From Acinetobacter geminorum (GTDB lineage: Bacteria; Pseudomonadota; Gammaproteobacteria; Pseudomonadales; Moraxellaceae), in NCBI RefSeq assembly GCF_013009345.1, contig NZ_JABELE010000003.1, positions 124,001 through 188,000 of the forward strand: a stretch of DNA of 64,000 nucleotides. The letters are read 5' to 3'. The notes beneath the pieces are model-generated. The model worked only from the letters and a program-made list of their open reading frames with translations. It searched no databases and was not told where the DNA came from. The translations under genes and the position numbers were made by a program. Below are positions 46,550 through 56,800 of this stretch, piece by piece (within the stretch, counting starts at the first letter, position 1; the number at the start of each line of letters is the position of its first letter).

Positions 46550-48499
46550 ATGAATGAGATCTATCCAGTACCAGAGGAATTTAAAAAGACAGCTCGTACT
46601 GTTGAAGCAGACTACTTTAAACGTTATCAACACTCTATCGAGAACCCAGATGAATTCTGGGCAGAGCAAGCTAAAATTGTCGATTGGATAAAGCCATTTA
46701 CCCAAGTTAAAAATACCAGTTTTGACAAAGACAATTTCAAAATTGAATGGTTTGCTGATGGTGAGTTGAATGTATCAGCAAATTGCTTAGACAGGCATCT
46801 TAAAGAACATCCACATAAACCTGCAATTATTTGGGAGGGTGACCATCCTTCTCGTCATAAAATTGTCTCTTATAAAGAGTTACACGATGAAGTCTGCCGT
46901 TTTGCTAACGTTTTAAAGAAATATGGCATTGGTAAGGGTGACCGCGTTGTGCTGTATATGCCGATGGTGACTGAGGCTGCAATTGCCATGTTGGCCTGTG
47001 CACGTATTGGTGCTGTTCACTGTGTAGTGTTTGGTGGGTTCTCGCCAGATTCTTTGGCAAGTCGTATTGAAGACAGCCAAGCGAAACTGGTGATTACCGC
47101 AGACTCAAGTCTACGTGCCGGAAAACTATTACCACTCAAAGAAAACGTTGATTTGGCTTTAGCATTGCCAGGTACTGAGTGTGTTGAGAATGTGATTGTG
47201 GTTTACCGTAATGCAAACCCAATTGAAATGAAGCCGGGCCGTGATTTGTGGTATCACCTCATTATTATGGAAGTTGATGCAGACTGTCCTCCAGAACCAA
47301 TGAAGGCAGAAGATCCATTATTTATTCTCTATACCTCAGGCTCAACAGGTAAACCGAAAGGTGTGTTGCATACTACAGGTGGTTATTTAGTCTATGTTAC
47401 AAGTACCTTTAAAGAGGTCTTTGATTTAAAACAAGATGATGTGTATTGGTGTACAGCCGATATTGGCTGGATTACAGGGCATAGTTATCTAATTTATGGG
47501 CCGCTGGCAAATGGTACGACGACCTTAATGTTTGAAGGGGTACCTCAATATCCAACATGGGCTCGTCTTGGTCATGTGGTCGATAAGCATAAAGTTTCTA
47601 TTTTATATACAGCGCCAACTGCAATTCGCGCCATGATGCGAGAAGGCGATTCGTATGTACGCGAAAGTAACCGTAGCAGTTTGCGTTTACTTGGTTCGGT
47701 TGGTGAACCAATTAACCCTGAGGCTTGGAACTGGTACTACAATGTCGTGGGTGAAGGCCGCTGTCCAATTGTTGATACATGGTGGCAAACCGAAACAGGT
47801 GGTATTTTGATTGCTCCATTGCCGGGGGCAACAGCCTTAAAACCGGGTTCAGCAACACGTCCGTTATTTGGCGTCCAACCTGCCATTGTAGATGGTGAAG
47901 GTAATGAGCTAGAAGGTGCAGTTGAAGGTAATCTTGTGATAAAAGATTCATGGCCGGGCCAGATGCGTACTATTTGGGGTGATCCAGACCGCTTTATTGA
48001 GGCGTATTTCTCGACCTTTAAAAATACTTATTTTACGGGTGATGGTGCTCGCCGTGATGAAGATGGGTATTACTGGATCACAGGCCGTGTTGATGATGTC
48101 TTAAACGTTTCAGGCCACCGTTTAGGTACTGCTGAAATTGAAAGTGCTCTTGTTTCGCATGAATCAGTAGCAGAAGCAGCAGTGGTGGGCATGCCGCATG
48201 ACATTAAAGGGCAGGGTATTTGTACTTTTGTGACATTGCAAGCGGGTGTTCCAGAGTCGGAAGAACTGCGTAAAGAATTAATTAATTGGGTACGTAAAGT
48301 GCTTGGACCTGTGGCTTCACCAGATGCATTACACTGGGCACCAGCGTTACCTAAAACGCGTTCTGGTAAAATCATGCGCCGTATTTTAAGAAAAATTGCA
48401 GCGAATGAGCTAGATAGTTTAGGTGATACCTCAACCTTGGCTGAGCCTGCAGTGGTAGATCAGTTAATTACAACGGTTTATCCTGATAAGCAGAACTAA
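46550..48499 (+). CDS. acs: Acetyl-CoA synthetase
   Basis: 649 residues; AMP-forming ligase scavenging acetate. The AMP-binding loop [11 protein letters not shown] is near residue 260; [44 protein letters not shown] and the [11 protein letters not shown] motif, whose lysine (about 607) is the classical acetylation target, are intact. ATG 46550 has AAGG upstream (nine bases); ATG 46520 is unsupported. Expression is probably controlled by the CrbS/CrbR-type system encoded 5-9 kb away. Confidence 0.97.
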   Translation: MNEIYPVPEEFKKTARTVEADYFKRYQHSIENPDEFWAEQAKIVDWIKPFTQVKNTSFDKDNFKIEWFADGELNVSANCLDRHLKEHPHKPAIIWEGDHPSRHKIVSYKELHDEVCRFANVLKKYGIGKGDRVVLYMPMVTEAAIAMLACARIGAVHCVVFGGFSPDSLASRIEDSQAKLVITADSSLRAGKLLPLKENVDLALALPGTECVENVIVVYRNANPIEMKPGRDLWYHLIIMEVDADCPPEPMKAEDPLFILYTSGSTGKPKGVLHTTGGYLVYVTSTFKEVFDLKQDDVYWCTADIGWITGHSYLIYGPLANGTTTLMFEGVPQYPTWARLGHVVDKHKVSILYTAPTAIRAMMREGDSYVRESNRSSLRLLGSVGEPINPEAWNWYYNVVGEGRCPIVDTWWQTETGGILIAPLPGATALKPGSATRPLFGVQPAIVDGEGNELEGAVEGNLVIKDSWPGQMRTIWGDPDRFIEAYFSTFKNTYFTGDGARRDEDGYYWITGRVDDVLNVSGHRLGTAEIESALVSHESVAEAAVVGMPHDIKGQGICTFVTLQAGVPESEELRKELINWVRKVLGPVASPDALHWAPALPKTRSGKIMRRILRKIAANELDSLGDTSTLAEPAVVDQLITTVYPDKQN

Positions 48500-48503
48500 T
48501 TTT

Positions 48504-48533
48504 AAGAAAGCCCCATCAGGGGCTTTCTTATTG
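48504..48533. terminator. Terminator after acs
   Basis: AAGAAAGCCCC, loop ATCA, GGGGCTTTCTT: 11-bp stem, symmetric, also serving the convergent isochorismatase gene. Confidence 0.88.
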
Positions 48534-48540
48534 TTTTCTA

Positions 48541-49083
48541 TTAAGAGCTTGCTAAAAAGTCAGCAGTATTTTCTACATTTGCAAATGTACTCAGCGCAGT
48601 TAAAAAAGCAGTTTGTACGTCTTCAGCTTTTACAGTTTTTCCAGCATGGCTTAAATCGCGAGTTGCGGTTGCATCTGCAATTAAGATAGGTTGATAGCCA
48701 AGTTCTTTGGCTGCACGTGTACCTGAATCAATACACATATGCGTCATCATGCCTGTAATAATAAGTTGCTCAATTTGATGTGCTTTTAAAAGTTCATCTA
48801 AATTGGTTTCTAAAAAACTATTTGGATAATGCTTTGTCACGATTAATGAATTACTGCCAGCACTAAGTTCAGGATGAAGTAAAACCCCATCTGTATTTTC
48901 TTGAAAGAAACTCGCTTGTGGTGGATTAATATGTTGTACATAAATAATGGGTAAGTTTTCCGCGTTAAAATATTGTTCAAGCTGCTTTATTTTTTCTAGC
49001 GCTTGCTCTGGTCCGACTAATTCCATTTTGCCATTTTTAAAATAATCATTTTGTACATCGATAACTAGTAGTGCTTGTTTCAT
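48541..49083 (-). CDS. Isochorismatase-fold cysteine hydrolase
   Basis: 180 residues with the catalytic triad Asp9 (VIDVQND), Lys84 (VTKHYPNSF) and Cys117 (MMTHMCIDSGTRAA). The family includes nicotinamidases and N-carbamoylsarcosine amidases. The long metal-binding insert of PncA is not seen, so nicotinamidase is unlikely; substrate unknown. It diverges from an Lrp-family regulator 105 bases away, which probably controls it. Confidence 0.88.
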   Translation of the reverse strand: MKQALLVIDVQNDYFKNGKMELVGPEQALEKIKQLEQYFNAENLPIIYVQHINPPQASFFQENTDGVLLHPELSAGSNSLIVTKHYPNSFLETNLDELLKAHQIEQLIITGMMTHMCIDSGTRAAKELGYQPILIADATATRDLSHAGKTVKAEDVQTAFLTALSTFANVENTADFLASS

Positions 49084-49188
49084 GAGGTCACTCTTGTTGA
49101 TATGAGATAAAACAAGATTATTCTCTGCTTGAAAAATCGGCTATAGTCAGATGAAAGCATTACCGCCAGTTTTCTTTCGCTATGAAAA

Positions 49189-49602
49189 ATGAATATTGAA
49201 TTAGACCCGATTGATCTAAAAATTATTGCATTGCTTAAACAAGATTCCCGTCTGACAAATAAAGAAATTGGGCAACGCGTGCACCGGACAGGGCAGGCGG
49301 TGGGTGCACGAATTGCTCAATTAATGGATGCTGGTGTTATCAAAAACTACACCATTGCCGTTCAATATTCGCATAAACAATTTATTCATTTGCATTTAAA
49401 TGAACAACGCGCATTTGAAGAAATTGAAAATTTAGTGAAGCAATACGAACAAATCGATGAATGTTTTAAAGTCATGGGTAATGCTTGCTATATGATTGTC
49501 AGCCATTTTGAACCCGCAGCATTAAATAAATTTATCGAAAAACTTTCAAAATGGTGCCGTTACTCAGTTGAAACTGTGATTCGAGAAGTCGAGAAATCCT
49601 AA
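49189..49602 (+). CDS. Lrp/AsnC-family regulator
   Basis: 137 residues. N-terminal helix-turn-helix LDPIDLKIIALLKQDSRLTNKEIGQRV...RIAQLMDAGVIKNYTI and a C-terminal alpha-beta ligand-sensing domain (EQIDECFKVMGNACYMIVSHFEPAALNKF). It diverges from the isochorismatase-fold gene, the probable target. Ligand unknown; amino acids are usual in this family. Confidence 0.9.
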   Translation: MNIELDPIDLKIIALLKQDSRLTNKEIGQRVHRTGQAVGARIAQLMDAGVIKNYTIAVQYSHKQFIHLHLNEQRAFEEIENLVKQYEQIDECFKVMGNACYMIVSHFEPAALNKFIEKLSKWCRYSVETVIREVEKS

Positions 49603-49633
49603 AAAATAAAAGCTCCAAGCCGAGTCTTGGAGC
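49601..49633 (-). terminator. Terminator of the msuE-sfnG operon
   Basis: GCTCCAAG / CTTGGAGC with a six-base loop; on the minus strand it is followed by TTTTATTTTTT, about 65 bases after the sfnG stop and just beyond the Lrp gene's stop. Confidence 0.78.
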
Positions 49634-49697
49634 CAATAAATTCTTTATTTTTAATTTATTGTTTTTATTATCTTGCGCTGTTTTAACTGTGGGGTGT

Positions 49698-50810
49698 TTA
49701 GGCTGATTTAGCTTGAATTTCTACCTCCTTTTCCTGTTGAAGTTCTAACTGGCGAACGAGTGGTAGAACCTTTTCTCCAAAATATTCCACCTCTTCAATA
49801 AAATGTAAGAATCCGGACAGAATCAAATCAACACCTACATTTTTGAGTGCCACAATACGCTCTGCAATTTGCTGCGGCGTACCAATTAAATTGGTTTTAA
49901 AGCCATCATTGTATTGCACTAGATCTTCAAAAGTTGATTTTGCCCAGTTACCTTGTTGCTCTGGTGAGGCTGCTCCAGCTTCACGAGTTGCATCGCCAAA
50001 TGCATTTACGGCTTCAGTGTTGGCTTTATCAATAATTTCTTGAAGTACTGCTTTTGCTTCTTCTTCAGTATCTCTAGCAATAATGAAAGCATTTACCCCA
50101 ATTTTGACATAGTGATTATTTACTTTTGCTTTAGTACGAATGTCTTCTACTTGTTTTTGAATTTCTTCGACCGTATTGCCGTTGGTAAAGTACCAGTCAG
50201 AAACACGAGACGCCATGTCACGTGCAGCACGTGAACTACCACCTTGGAAAACTTCTATATAAGGCTTTTGCAGAGGTTTTGGTTTAAGTGTGTAGTTTTG
50301 GAACTGATAGTATTTACCATCGAAACTAAAGTTATCGGTGGTCCAGATTCCTTTTAGAGTGCGAATAAATTCTTCAGAGCGAACATAACGTTCATCATGC
50401 TCAGGCCACTCTTCACCAATGGCATCAAACTCGCCTCTGAACCAGCCACTAACAACATTAATAGCAATACGACCTTGTGTTAGATAATCAATCGTTGCAA
50501 GTTGTTTAGCGGCAAGCGCCGGTTTCCAAGGGCCGGGTAGAATAGCCGCAATGACCTTTAATTTTTCAGTTTTTGCTAGTAATGCATGACTGAAACTTAC
50601 CGATTCATGTTGGTTTTCTGCCCCGTACCCCGCCGTAAAACGAATTTGGGTGAGCGCATATTCAAACCCATTGTTTTCGGCAGCCTGTGCAAGACGGACA
50701 TTGTAGTCATAACTCCAGTCTGTACGCTGTTCGATGTTACTTACTACAAGGCCACCGCTTACGTTTGGTACCCAATAAGCAAATTTAATAGGTTGTTGTA
50801 ATTGCGTCAT
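49698..50810 (-). CDS. sfnG: Dimethylsulfone monooxygenase SfnG
   Basis: 370 residues; FMNH2-dependent luciferase-like enzyme converting dimethylsulfone to methanesulfinate. KFAYWVPNVSGGLVVSNIEQRTDW, YALTQIRFTAGYGAENQHESVSF and INVVSGWFRGEFDAIGEEWPEHDERYVRSEEFI are hallmarks of SfnG among the SsuD relatives. It follows msuE on the same strand by 44 bases, which supplies the reduced flavin. It serves sulfur acquisition from organosulfur compounds. Confidence 0.92.
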   Translation of the reverse strand: MTQLQQPIKFAYWVPNVSGGLVVSNIEQRTDWSYDYNVRLAQAAENNGFEYALTQIRFTAGYGAENQHESVSFSHALLAKTEKLKVIAAILPGPWKPALAAKQLATIDYLTQGRIAINVVSGWFRGEFDAIGEEWPEHDERYVRSEEFIRTLKGIWTTDNFSFDGKYYQFQNYTLKPKPLQKPYIEVFQGGSSRAARDMASRVSDWYFTNGNTVEEIQKQVEDIRTKAKVNNHYVKIGVNAFIIARDTEEEAKAVLQEIIDKANTEAVNAFGDATREAGAASPEQQGNWAKSTFEDLVQYNDGFKTNLIGTPQQIAERIVALKNVGVDLILSGFLHFIEEVEYFGEKVLPLVRQLELQQEKEVEIQAKSA

Positions 50811-50854
50811 GGTTCACTCTCCCCATTCGTTATTTTTATTTAGCGATATTGCAT

Positions 50855-51592
50855 TTAGGCAACATGCGTTAATGATTTGCCAGACTTGTGGTGCAAGCGA
50901 GATTCTGCCGCATCAAGGTCTGGTACAGCCGCTGAAGGCAATACTTCTTCTTGCTCAATTTGCTTGTTAATACCAAGCTCTTGATTTGCTTGTTGAGATT
51001 TAGGTTTAACTACTTCAGCACGTTTACCTTTCGCTGGTGCCCATTCTAAAATCGGTAATGCGCGTGCTACTGCTAACGTAATACGGTCTGATAATTGCTC
51101 ACTTTTCACCGTATATTCAGGGGTAAAGTCACGATCAGTCGCATATACGCCAATTGGTAAAGTTTGTGCTTGGAAGAAACTGAACAGTGGACGAAGTTGA
51201 TGCTCAAGTACGAGTGCATGACGATCACTACCGCCCGATGCTGCTAAAAGTACTGGTACATCGACCAACGCAGTTTGTTCAACAAAATCGAAGAAATGTT
51301 TGAAAAGACCTGTAAAAGAAGCACGGTAAACGGGTGTACCTACAATTAAAGCATCTGCTGCTTCAACTGCTGCAAGGTCATCTTGCACGCGCTGTGGAAG
51401 TTGGTTGCGATAAAATGCGCCGCCTAATAGAGGCCCGATTTCGCTTAATTTAATAAAGTGAACTTTAATATCGATTGCTTCTGATAATTCATCAAGAATG
51501 GCTTGAACCAGACTTTCCGTTTTAGATGGGGTATTTAATCCACCAGAAACAGCAACGATATTTAAAGGTTTTGGTGATGTGATACCAGTCAT
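50855..51592 (-). CDS. msuE: NADPH-dependent FMN reductase (MsuE/SsuE type)
   Basis: 245 residues. Flavodoxin-like fold: LNIVAVSGGLNTPSKTESLV, GTPVYRASFTGLFKHFFDFV, VLLAASGGSDRHALVLEHQLRPLFSFF, VYATDRDF. It supplies FMNH2 to the neighbouring SfnG. The canonical domain ends near residue 180; an extra tail of about 60 charged residues (AKGKRAEVVKPKSQQ...) follows, predicted disordered. RBS AGGAA upstream. Confidence 0.88.
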   Translation of the reverse strand: MTGITSPKPLNIVAVSGGLNTPSKTESLVQAILDELSEAIDIKVHFIKLSEIGPLLGGAFYRNQLPQRVQDDLAAVEAADALIVGTPVYRASFTGLFKHFFDFVEQTALVDVPVLLAASGGSDRHALVLEHQLRPLFSFFQAQTLPIGVYATDRDFTPEYTVKSEQLSDRITLAVARALPILEWAPAKGKRAEVVKPKSQQANQELGINKQIEQEEVLPSAAVPDLDAAESRLHHKSGKSLTHVA

Positions 51593-51968
51593 AATTTGGT
51601 TCCTAAGCCTAAAACAAGAGATTGGACTTATTAATCAACAATGACGGTGAACTGTAAAATAACGAAATTGATCAACCTTATCAGTTTTAAATATAAAAGA
51701 TAAATAGTGGATTTTTATACTTTGCTTTTTTATTAAGTTGCTGTTTTTATTTTATATAATTATAGGTGATATATTTTTTATAATAAAAAAGAAGCTTATA
51801 TAAAAAACAGATTAATTTTGATTAAAAGTTAAAAAACATCTGAAAATATGGGCTAAGTTCTGCATTTATCAACATTTTACATAAAAATGGATAAGATGAA
51901 CGTATCTTTCATCTAAATAGTATGGTTACAATAGGCCATACTTATGCTCAAGATTACTTTAATCGCTT
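51593..51968. other. Intergenic region between msuE and the CrbR-like gene
   Basis: A 376-base, very AT-rich divergent promoter region. I looked for a sigma-54 -24/-12 element for msuE-sfnG and did not see a convincing one. No small gene is supported. Confidence 0.6.
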
Positions 51969-52619
51969 ATGAATATTTTAATCGTTGATGATCATCCTTT
52001 GTTTCGTCATGCTTTAATTCAAGCAGTACGTTATAGCCTGCCACAGGCACAAATTCATGAAACAGCCTCGGTTGATGAGTTTTATGAGCGTTTGGAAAAT
52101 GGGGCAGAACCTGATCTAGTATTACTCGATTTAAATTTACCGGGTGCTTCAGGCTTTTCGGCTCTGGTTTATGTAAGAGCACAGTATCCATCTATTCCGA
52201 TTATTGTGGTTTCTGCACATGAAGAAACTTCAATTATTCAGCGTGCAATTGCACATGGTGCAATGGGTTATATTCCTAAGTCGGCTCATCCAAGCCATAT
52301 TGGTGAAGCGATTCGTCAAGTCTTAGAAGGCGATATCTGGTTACCACCTAACTTGCCATCTAATCTTAACCTTGACCCAAGAGCAGCAGATGAAACTGCT
52401 TTAGTCGAACGTATTCAATCGTTAACACCTCAGCAATTCCGTGTTTTGATGATGGTTGCGGAAGGCTTGTTAAACAAACAGATCGCATACGAGCTCGATG
52501 TTTCAGAAGCAACGATTAAAGCTCACGTAACGGCTATCTTTAGAAAATTAGGTGTGCAAAACCGTACACAAGCCGTATTGGCAATTAGTGCACTCAATAT
52601 TGAAGATAAGAAAATTTAA
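51969..52619 (+). CDS. crbR: CrbR-like LuxR-type response regulator
   Basis: 216 residues. Receiver domain with phospho-Asp54 (LVLLDLNLPGASGFSAL), acidic pair DDHP near the N-terminus and Lys in YIPKSA; NarL/LuxR helix-turn-helix at about 145-210 (LTPQQFRVLMMVAEGLLNKQIAYELDVSEATIKAHVTAIFRKLGVQNRTQAV). It lies close to the CrbS-like hybrid kinase, actP and acs. In Pseudomonas and Vibrio, CrbS/CrbR activates acs during the acetate switch; the same job is inferred here. Also called ErdR/AgmR in Pseudomonas. Confidence 0.82.
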   Translation: MNILIVDDHPLFRHALIQAVRYSLPQAQIHETASVDEFYERLENGAEPDLVLLDLNLPGASGFSALVYVRAQYPSIPIIVVSAHEETSIIQRAIAHGAMGYIPKSAHPSHIGEAIRQVLEGDIWLPPNLPSNLNLDPRAADETALVERIQSLTPQQFRVLMMVAEGLLNKQIAYELDVSEATIKAHVTAIFRKLGVQNRTQAVLAISALNIEDKKI

Positions 52620-52622
52620 AAG

Positions 52623-52650
52623 AAAAAAGACCTCGATTGAGGTCTTTTTT
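52623..52650. terminator. Terminator after the CrbR-like gene
   Basis: AAAAAAGACCTC, loop GATT, GAGGTCTTTTTT; symmetric, serving also the convergent gene. Confidence 0.9.
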
Positions 52651-52661
52651 ATGGGTACCAC

Positions 52662-53429
52662 TTAAGCAAGGCAATCTTGCTTTGGTGTTAAGCTGTCGCA
52701 GTACAATGGATTAAGCGCGCATTGCAAATCATCAATTTGTTCCTGAGTCACATAGCGTTTCATTTTTAAATATTCAGCCACGCGGTCATCACGCAAGCTT
52801 AAGAACGCCGCATCATAAACACCTAAATCAACAAATAGAGCAGCTGTTTTTAGGCTGTTGAATCGATCAAGGAAAATATCGTTGCCATACATTAAGAAGA
52901 TGTGGTCGAGTTTTGCTTTTTCATCAACATGTAGACGTTCAGCAAGTTGATCTGGGTGCGTTTTAATAAAGAGTAAATCAGACAATTCATCAAACTGCGT
53001 CATATCTAACTGATTCTCGCCGAGTTTGACATGACCAAGCCAAGCTTTGAAAACGAGTACAGCACCGCCACGAAGTAGCATACTCCAGATTTGATGGCGT
53101 GTGTCATGGTCAAGATTTTCACTTTCAGCACTAAGAACTTTTAAGAAATTTTCTTCTTGTTGTGCCAATTTATCAAATAAACCTAGACCTTGAGGATGAT
53201 AAGCTGCAGGTGCAAATACATCAAAATTTAGATTATGAAATACATTAAGTGCGAGGGGGACAGCACACTGATAAATTGTATTTAACGCTTTGATATGTGC
53301 TTCATTGAGTTTGCTGTGGGGAAAAATACTTTGCCAATCTAGTTCAGGAAGTAAAGCATTGGCACTGTATTGACGATAAAACTGTTGAGACGAAAGTTGG
53401 CCTTGCGGGCTGTTATCAGAAATATTCAT
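52662..53429 (-). CDS. Unrecognised soluble protein between crbR and crbS
   Basis: 255 residues, no signal peptide or membrane helix; predicted mostly helical. It starts MNISDNSPQGQLSSQQFYRQ at ATG 53429, with AAGGA at nine bases; ATG 53447 is within reach but lacks this. Features: acidic central helices (LAQQEENFLKVLSAESENLDHDTRHQIWSMLLRGG), DDRVAEYLKMKRYVTQEQIDDLQ, and a C-terminal cluster of three cysteines (CALNPLYCDSLTPKQDCLA). I do not recognise the family. Convergent with crbR and flanked by crbS upstream; whether it belongs to the acetate regulon is unknown. Confidence 0.75.
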   Translation of the reverse strand: MNISDNSPQGQLSSQQFYRQYSANALLPELDWQSIFPHSKLNEAHIKALNTIYQCAVPLALNVFHNLNFDVFAPAAYHPQGLGLFDKLAQQEENFLKVLSAESENLDHDTRHQIWSMLLRGGAVLVFKAWLGHVKLGENQLDMTQFDELSDLLFIKTHPDQLAERLHVDEKAKLDHIFLMYGNDIFLDRFNSLKTAALFVDLGVYDAAFLSLRDDRVAEYLKMKRYVTQEQIDDLQCALNPLYCDSLTPKQDCLA

Positions 53430-53818
53430 GGCAATTGTCCTTTGCATTAATTCATGAGCATGGGTGCTTAATATGGAAATGGCTTATAAAAATAGGTGCA
53501 CATTTGATAAATAGGTTTTGAATATTTATGTGTCATCAAGAATGCAAGTAGAATACGACTAAAGTCTTATATGGTTGTTTTTTGTTAATTATATTTTTAA
53601 AAAACAGTAATTTATGAAATTGTAACTAAGTATACAAGTGTTCACTTACAAAAAAGGTGAGCTTTGCCATAGAAAAAGAGTCATTGGAAATTTTGGTCAA
53701 TGATTTAGTGGGTAAAAGTAGACTTTTTGAGCAGTTCTGCCTATTGGCTTAAATTAGACCAATAATTTTTGCCAAAAATCTCTCCCAAACTTATCAAAAG
53801 GTTTGGGAGAGAAAATAT
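53430..53818. other. Intergenic region upstream of the unrecognised gene
   Basis: About 390 bases, AT-rich, between crbS (3' end) and the start of the unrecognised gene. It holds the promoter of the latter, a TCATTG...CAATGA hairpin near 53693-53715, and the crbS terminator. No gene is supported. Confidence 0.6.
53772..53812 (-). terminator. Terminator of crbS
   Basis: TCTCTCCCAAAC and GTTTGGGAGAGA form a 12-bp stem with a ten-base loop, followed on the minus strand by TTTTTGG. Confidence 0.85.
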
Positions 53819-56800
53819 TTAATCTACCTCACTGGCAATTTTAAGCCCCGATAACCATGCTCTTAGAGATGCCGGTTTAAGCGGTTTTTTGAGTAAAACA
53901 ATATTCAGTTCTTTCAATTGTTGAGGTAACTCAGGATGAGAGTCCGCCGTAATTAAAGCAACTGGAACATCATGCTGTCGATTTTGCATAATAAAATCGA
54001 CACCGAGTTGGTTGTTATTTAAATGCTGATCGATAAGCCAGACCTGAATATTCTCTTTTTGAATAATCTCAAGTGCTTGTTCAGGTTCCGTGGCTTTAAA
54101 AACCTCATATCCCCATCGACCTAATAAGCTACTCATGCCCTCAAGAATAGTTTCATCATTGTCTAAACATAAAATCCGATAGGCTTTTGTTTTTAAAGGT
54201 ACTGCTTGTACGGTTGGGGTTACCACTTTTGGAGCCTCTACCACCGGAACCTCAATCATAAAGCAGGAGCCTTTATCAAGCTTTGAGTACACATGGACTG
54301 GATAATTCAACAAACCTGTCATGCGTTGCACAATCGCGAGACCTAAACCAAGACCTTGCTCACCCCAAGGTGATAAATGCCCACAGCGTTCGAATTCTTG
54401 AAATAGTTTAATACGTTGTTCTTCGGCAATTCCGGGACCTGTATCCCAGACCCCAATTCGAATATGACCAGGTTTTTGAGCCGAACGTAATACTCCCACA
54501 ATCACTCGGCCTTTGGCTGTATAACGCAGTGCATTACTGACAAAGTTTTGAATAATGCGTCGAATCCACTGTGGATCTGTGTCAATCCAGAACGATACAT
54601 CGTGAACTTTGAGTGAAATATTTCGCTGAGCAGCAATCGATTTAAATTGTAGTTCAAGATCGCTTAATAAATCGTGTAGAGGATAAGGCTGTCTTTTTGG
54701 CTGTATGGTACCGCCTTCCAAACGCGCAATATCGAGTAGGGCGGAGAGCATACTTTCTGCACCATATAGAGCGCGGTCAAGTTGTTGTAGAGTTTGACGG
54801 TCTTCTTCCGTGGCAATGCTTTGCTCAAGAACCGTACTAAACAGACGAGCAGCATGCATGGGTTGCAATAAGTCATGACTGGCTGCTGCAATAAATCGGC
54901 TTTTAGACATATTGGCCATATCGGCTTGCTCGCGCGCAAGCTGTTGTTCGGTTAAAGCATCGGCAAGTTGTTGGGTTCGATCTTTTACTCGGGCTTCGAG
55001 TATTGCCTCATTCGCGCGGAAAGCCGTGATGTCGGCAAAAGTAGTCACAAAGCCCCCACCTGAAATAGGATTACCGCGCATTTGAATAACGCGTCCATCT
55101 TTACGGATTCGTTCAAACTCATGTGCACTTCCGACTTTCATCCAGTGCAAACGTTTGCGGACGTGCTCTTCGACTGAACCAGGACCGCATTCGCCACGTT
55201 CAGCGTTATAACGAATCAGATCAGCAATTGGACAACCCACATAGACTAAATCTTTAGGGTAGCCAAACAGTTTTAAATATTGGTTATTCCAAGCCACTAA
55301 ACACATATTTTTATCGACCACACTCACACCTTGGGTCATGTGGTCAATCATGGTCATCAGCAAGTTTTGATTGAAACGTTGCCATTGCGAGGCTTGGTCT
55401 AAAATATTGGCGACTTGGCCTAAAGCGAGGCCGTTGTTAATCATTGCCGTAGTCAGCAACGTACGTGCAGAAGCGGCCCCGATAATGCCAGCTAGATATT
55501 GTTCGGTGAATCGCCACCACATGCCATTGGCGATACTATTCGGGTTGAGTGTGAGATGATTTTGCTCGCAAAAGTTTTCGAATGCTTGAGTTGTGGGTTG
55601 CTCACCTGTAATTCTTTTAGCAAGCGCAAATAAATCGCCTACTTTTAAACGTGCAGCATCGTGCGGTAAATAAGTTAAATCGGTAGAGGTATGTGGTGAT
55701 GGCAAAGGCTTAGTTTCATAGTAGAAAAAGCTTTCTGCCTGAATTTGTTCTGCCACACTTGGGCGGTAAAGTTTAGAAATCCAAATATATAAAAGAATAT
55801 TTAAACCAAGCGACCAAATAACGCCGTGGGTTAAAGGTGCAAATGACTCAAAACCAAAAAGTGACTCTGGCCGTAATGCATTAATTCCCAAAGGGCCAAA
55901 AAGCAAAATACTTTGGGCAGTTTCCTGATAGCCTTCCGGCAAACTACGTAAGATGGTTGGAAATAGTAATGTGTAACTCCACATTAAAAATCCAACGATG
56001 AGACCAGCATAGACACCTTGACGGCTTCCGCCTCGCCAATACAATCCTCCAATCAGTGCAGGAGCGAATTGAGCAACCGCACTAAACGCTAGTAAACCAA
56101 ATACTGAAAGCTGGTTAATATCATTAAAGAAATGGAAGAATAAAAAGCCAAGTAGCATCACTGCGACAATACTAATTCGGCGGCTAAATTTAAGAACTTT
56201 AGGTAAGTGTTTATCGTGTCGTGAAAGCAACTTAAAACGCCACAGTGCGGGCATAATCAAGTCATTACTGAGCATGATAGATAAGGCAACAGATGAAACC
56301 AGTAACATGCCTGTTGATGCAGAGAACCCGCCTAAAAAGGCCAGTAGGGCTAACCACTCTTGATTATAACTTAGTGGTAATGAGAGCACCGCAACATCGG
56401 GCACGGTTAGGAATTTTGGCGCAGCATGCAAGGCCCAGCTTGCAATTGGGATAATAGCTAAAATCGTTAAAATCAGATAAGCCGCAAACCATTTACGTGC
56501 ACCACGAATGTGCTTTTCATCGCGTAATTCGACAACAGCGACATGAAATTGGCGGGGTAAACAAATAATTGCTAGTCCGGCCAATAATGTCTGAATCCAG
56601 AAAGTTTCAGGCACCCCAAACAATTGTACCTCTTGAAAGGTTTGGTTTACGTCGGCTGAGACTTGTACCAAGTTTGCAGGTGCTTCAAAAATAAAAAATA
56701 AAGCGACGCAGATCAGTGCGAATAGTTTGACAAAAGATTCAAATGCCACCGCTAACATGAGGCCACCATGCTGCTCGGTGTTTGCAATCTGCCTTGTACC

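Noticed and set aside
51593..51700. Sigma-54 promoter for msuE-sfnG
   Set aside because: Expected from SfnR-controlled operons in Pseudomonas, but no TGGCAC-N5-TTGC element was visible.
53634..53648. 15-mer ACAAGTGTTCACTTA identical to 8252-8266
   Set aside because: In a 64 kb AT-rich window one or more chance 15-base matches are expected, and the second copy lacks the dyad partner. Not treated as a shared operator.
53650..53770. Second CsrB-like small RNA near a TACAAG-N6-CTTACA site (53634-53650)
   Set aside because: The following segment has very few GGA motifs and no dedicated terminator apart from that of crbS on the other strand.
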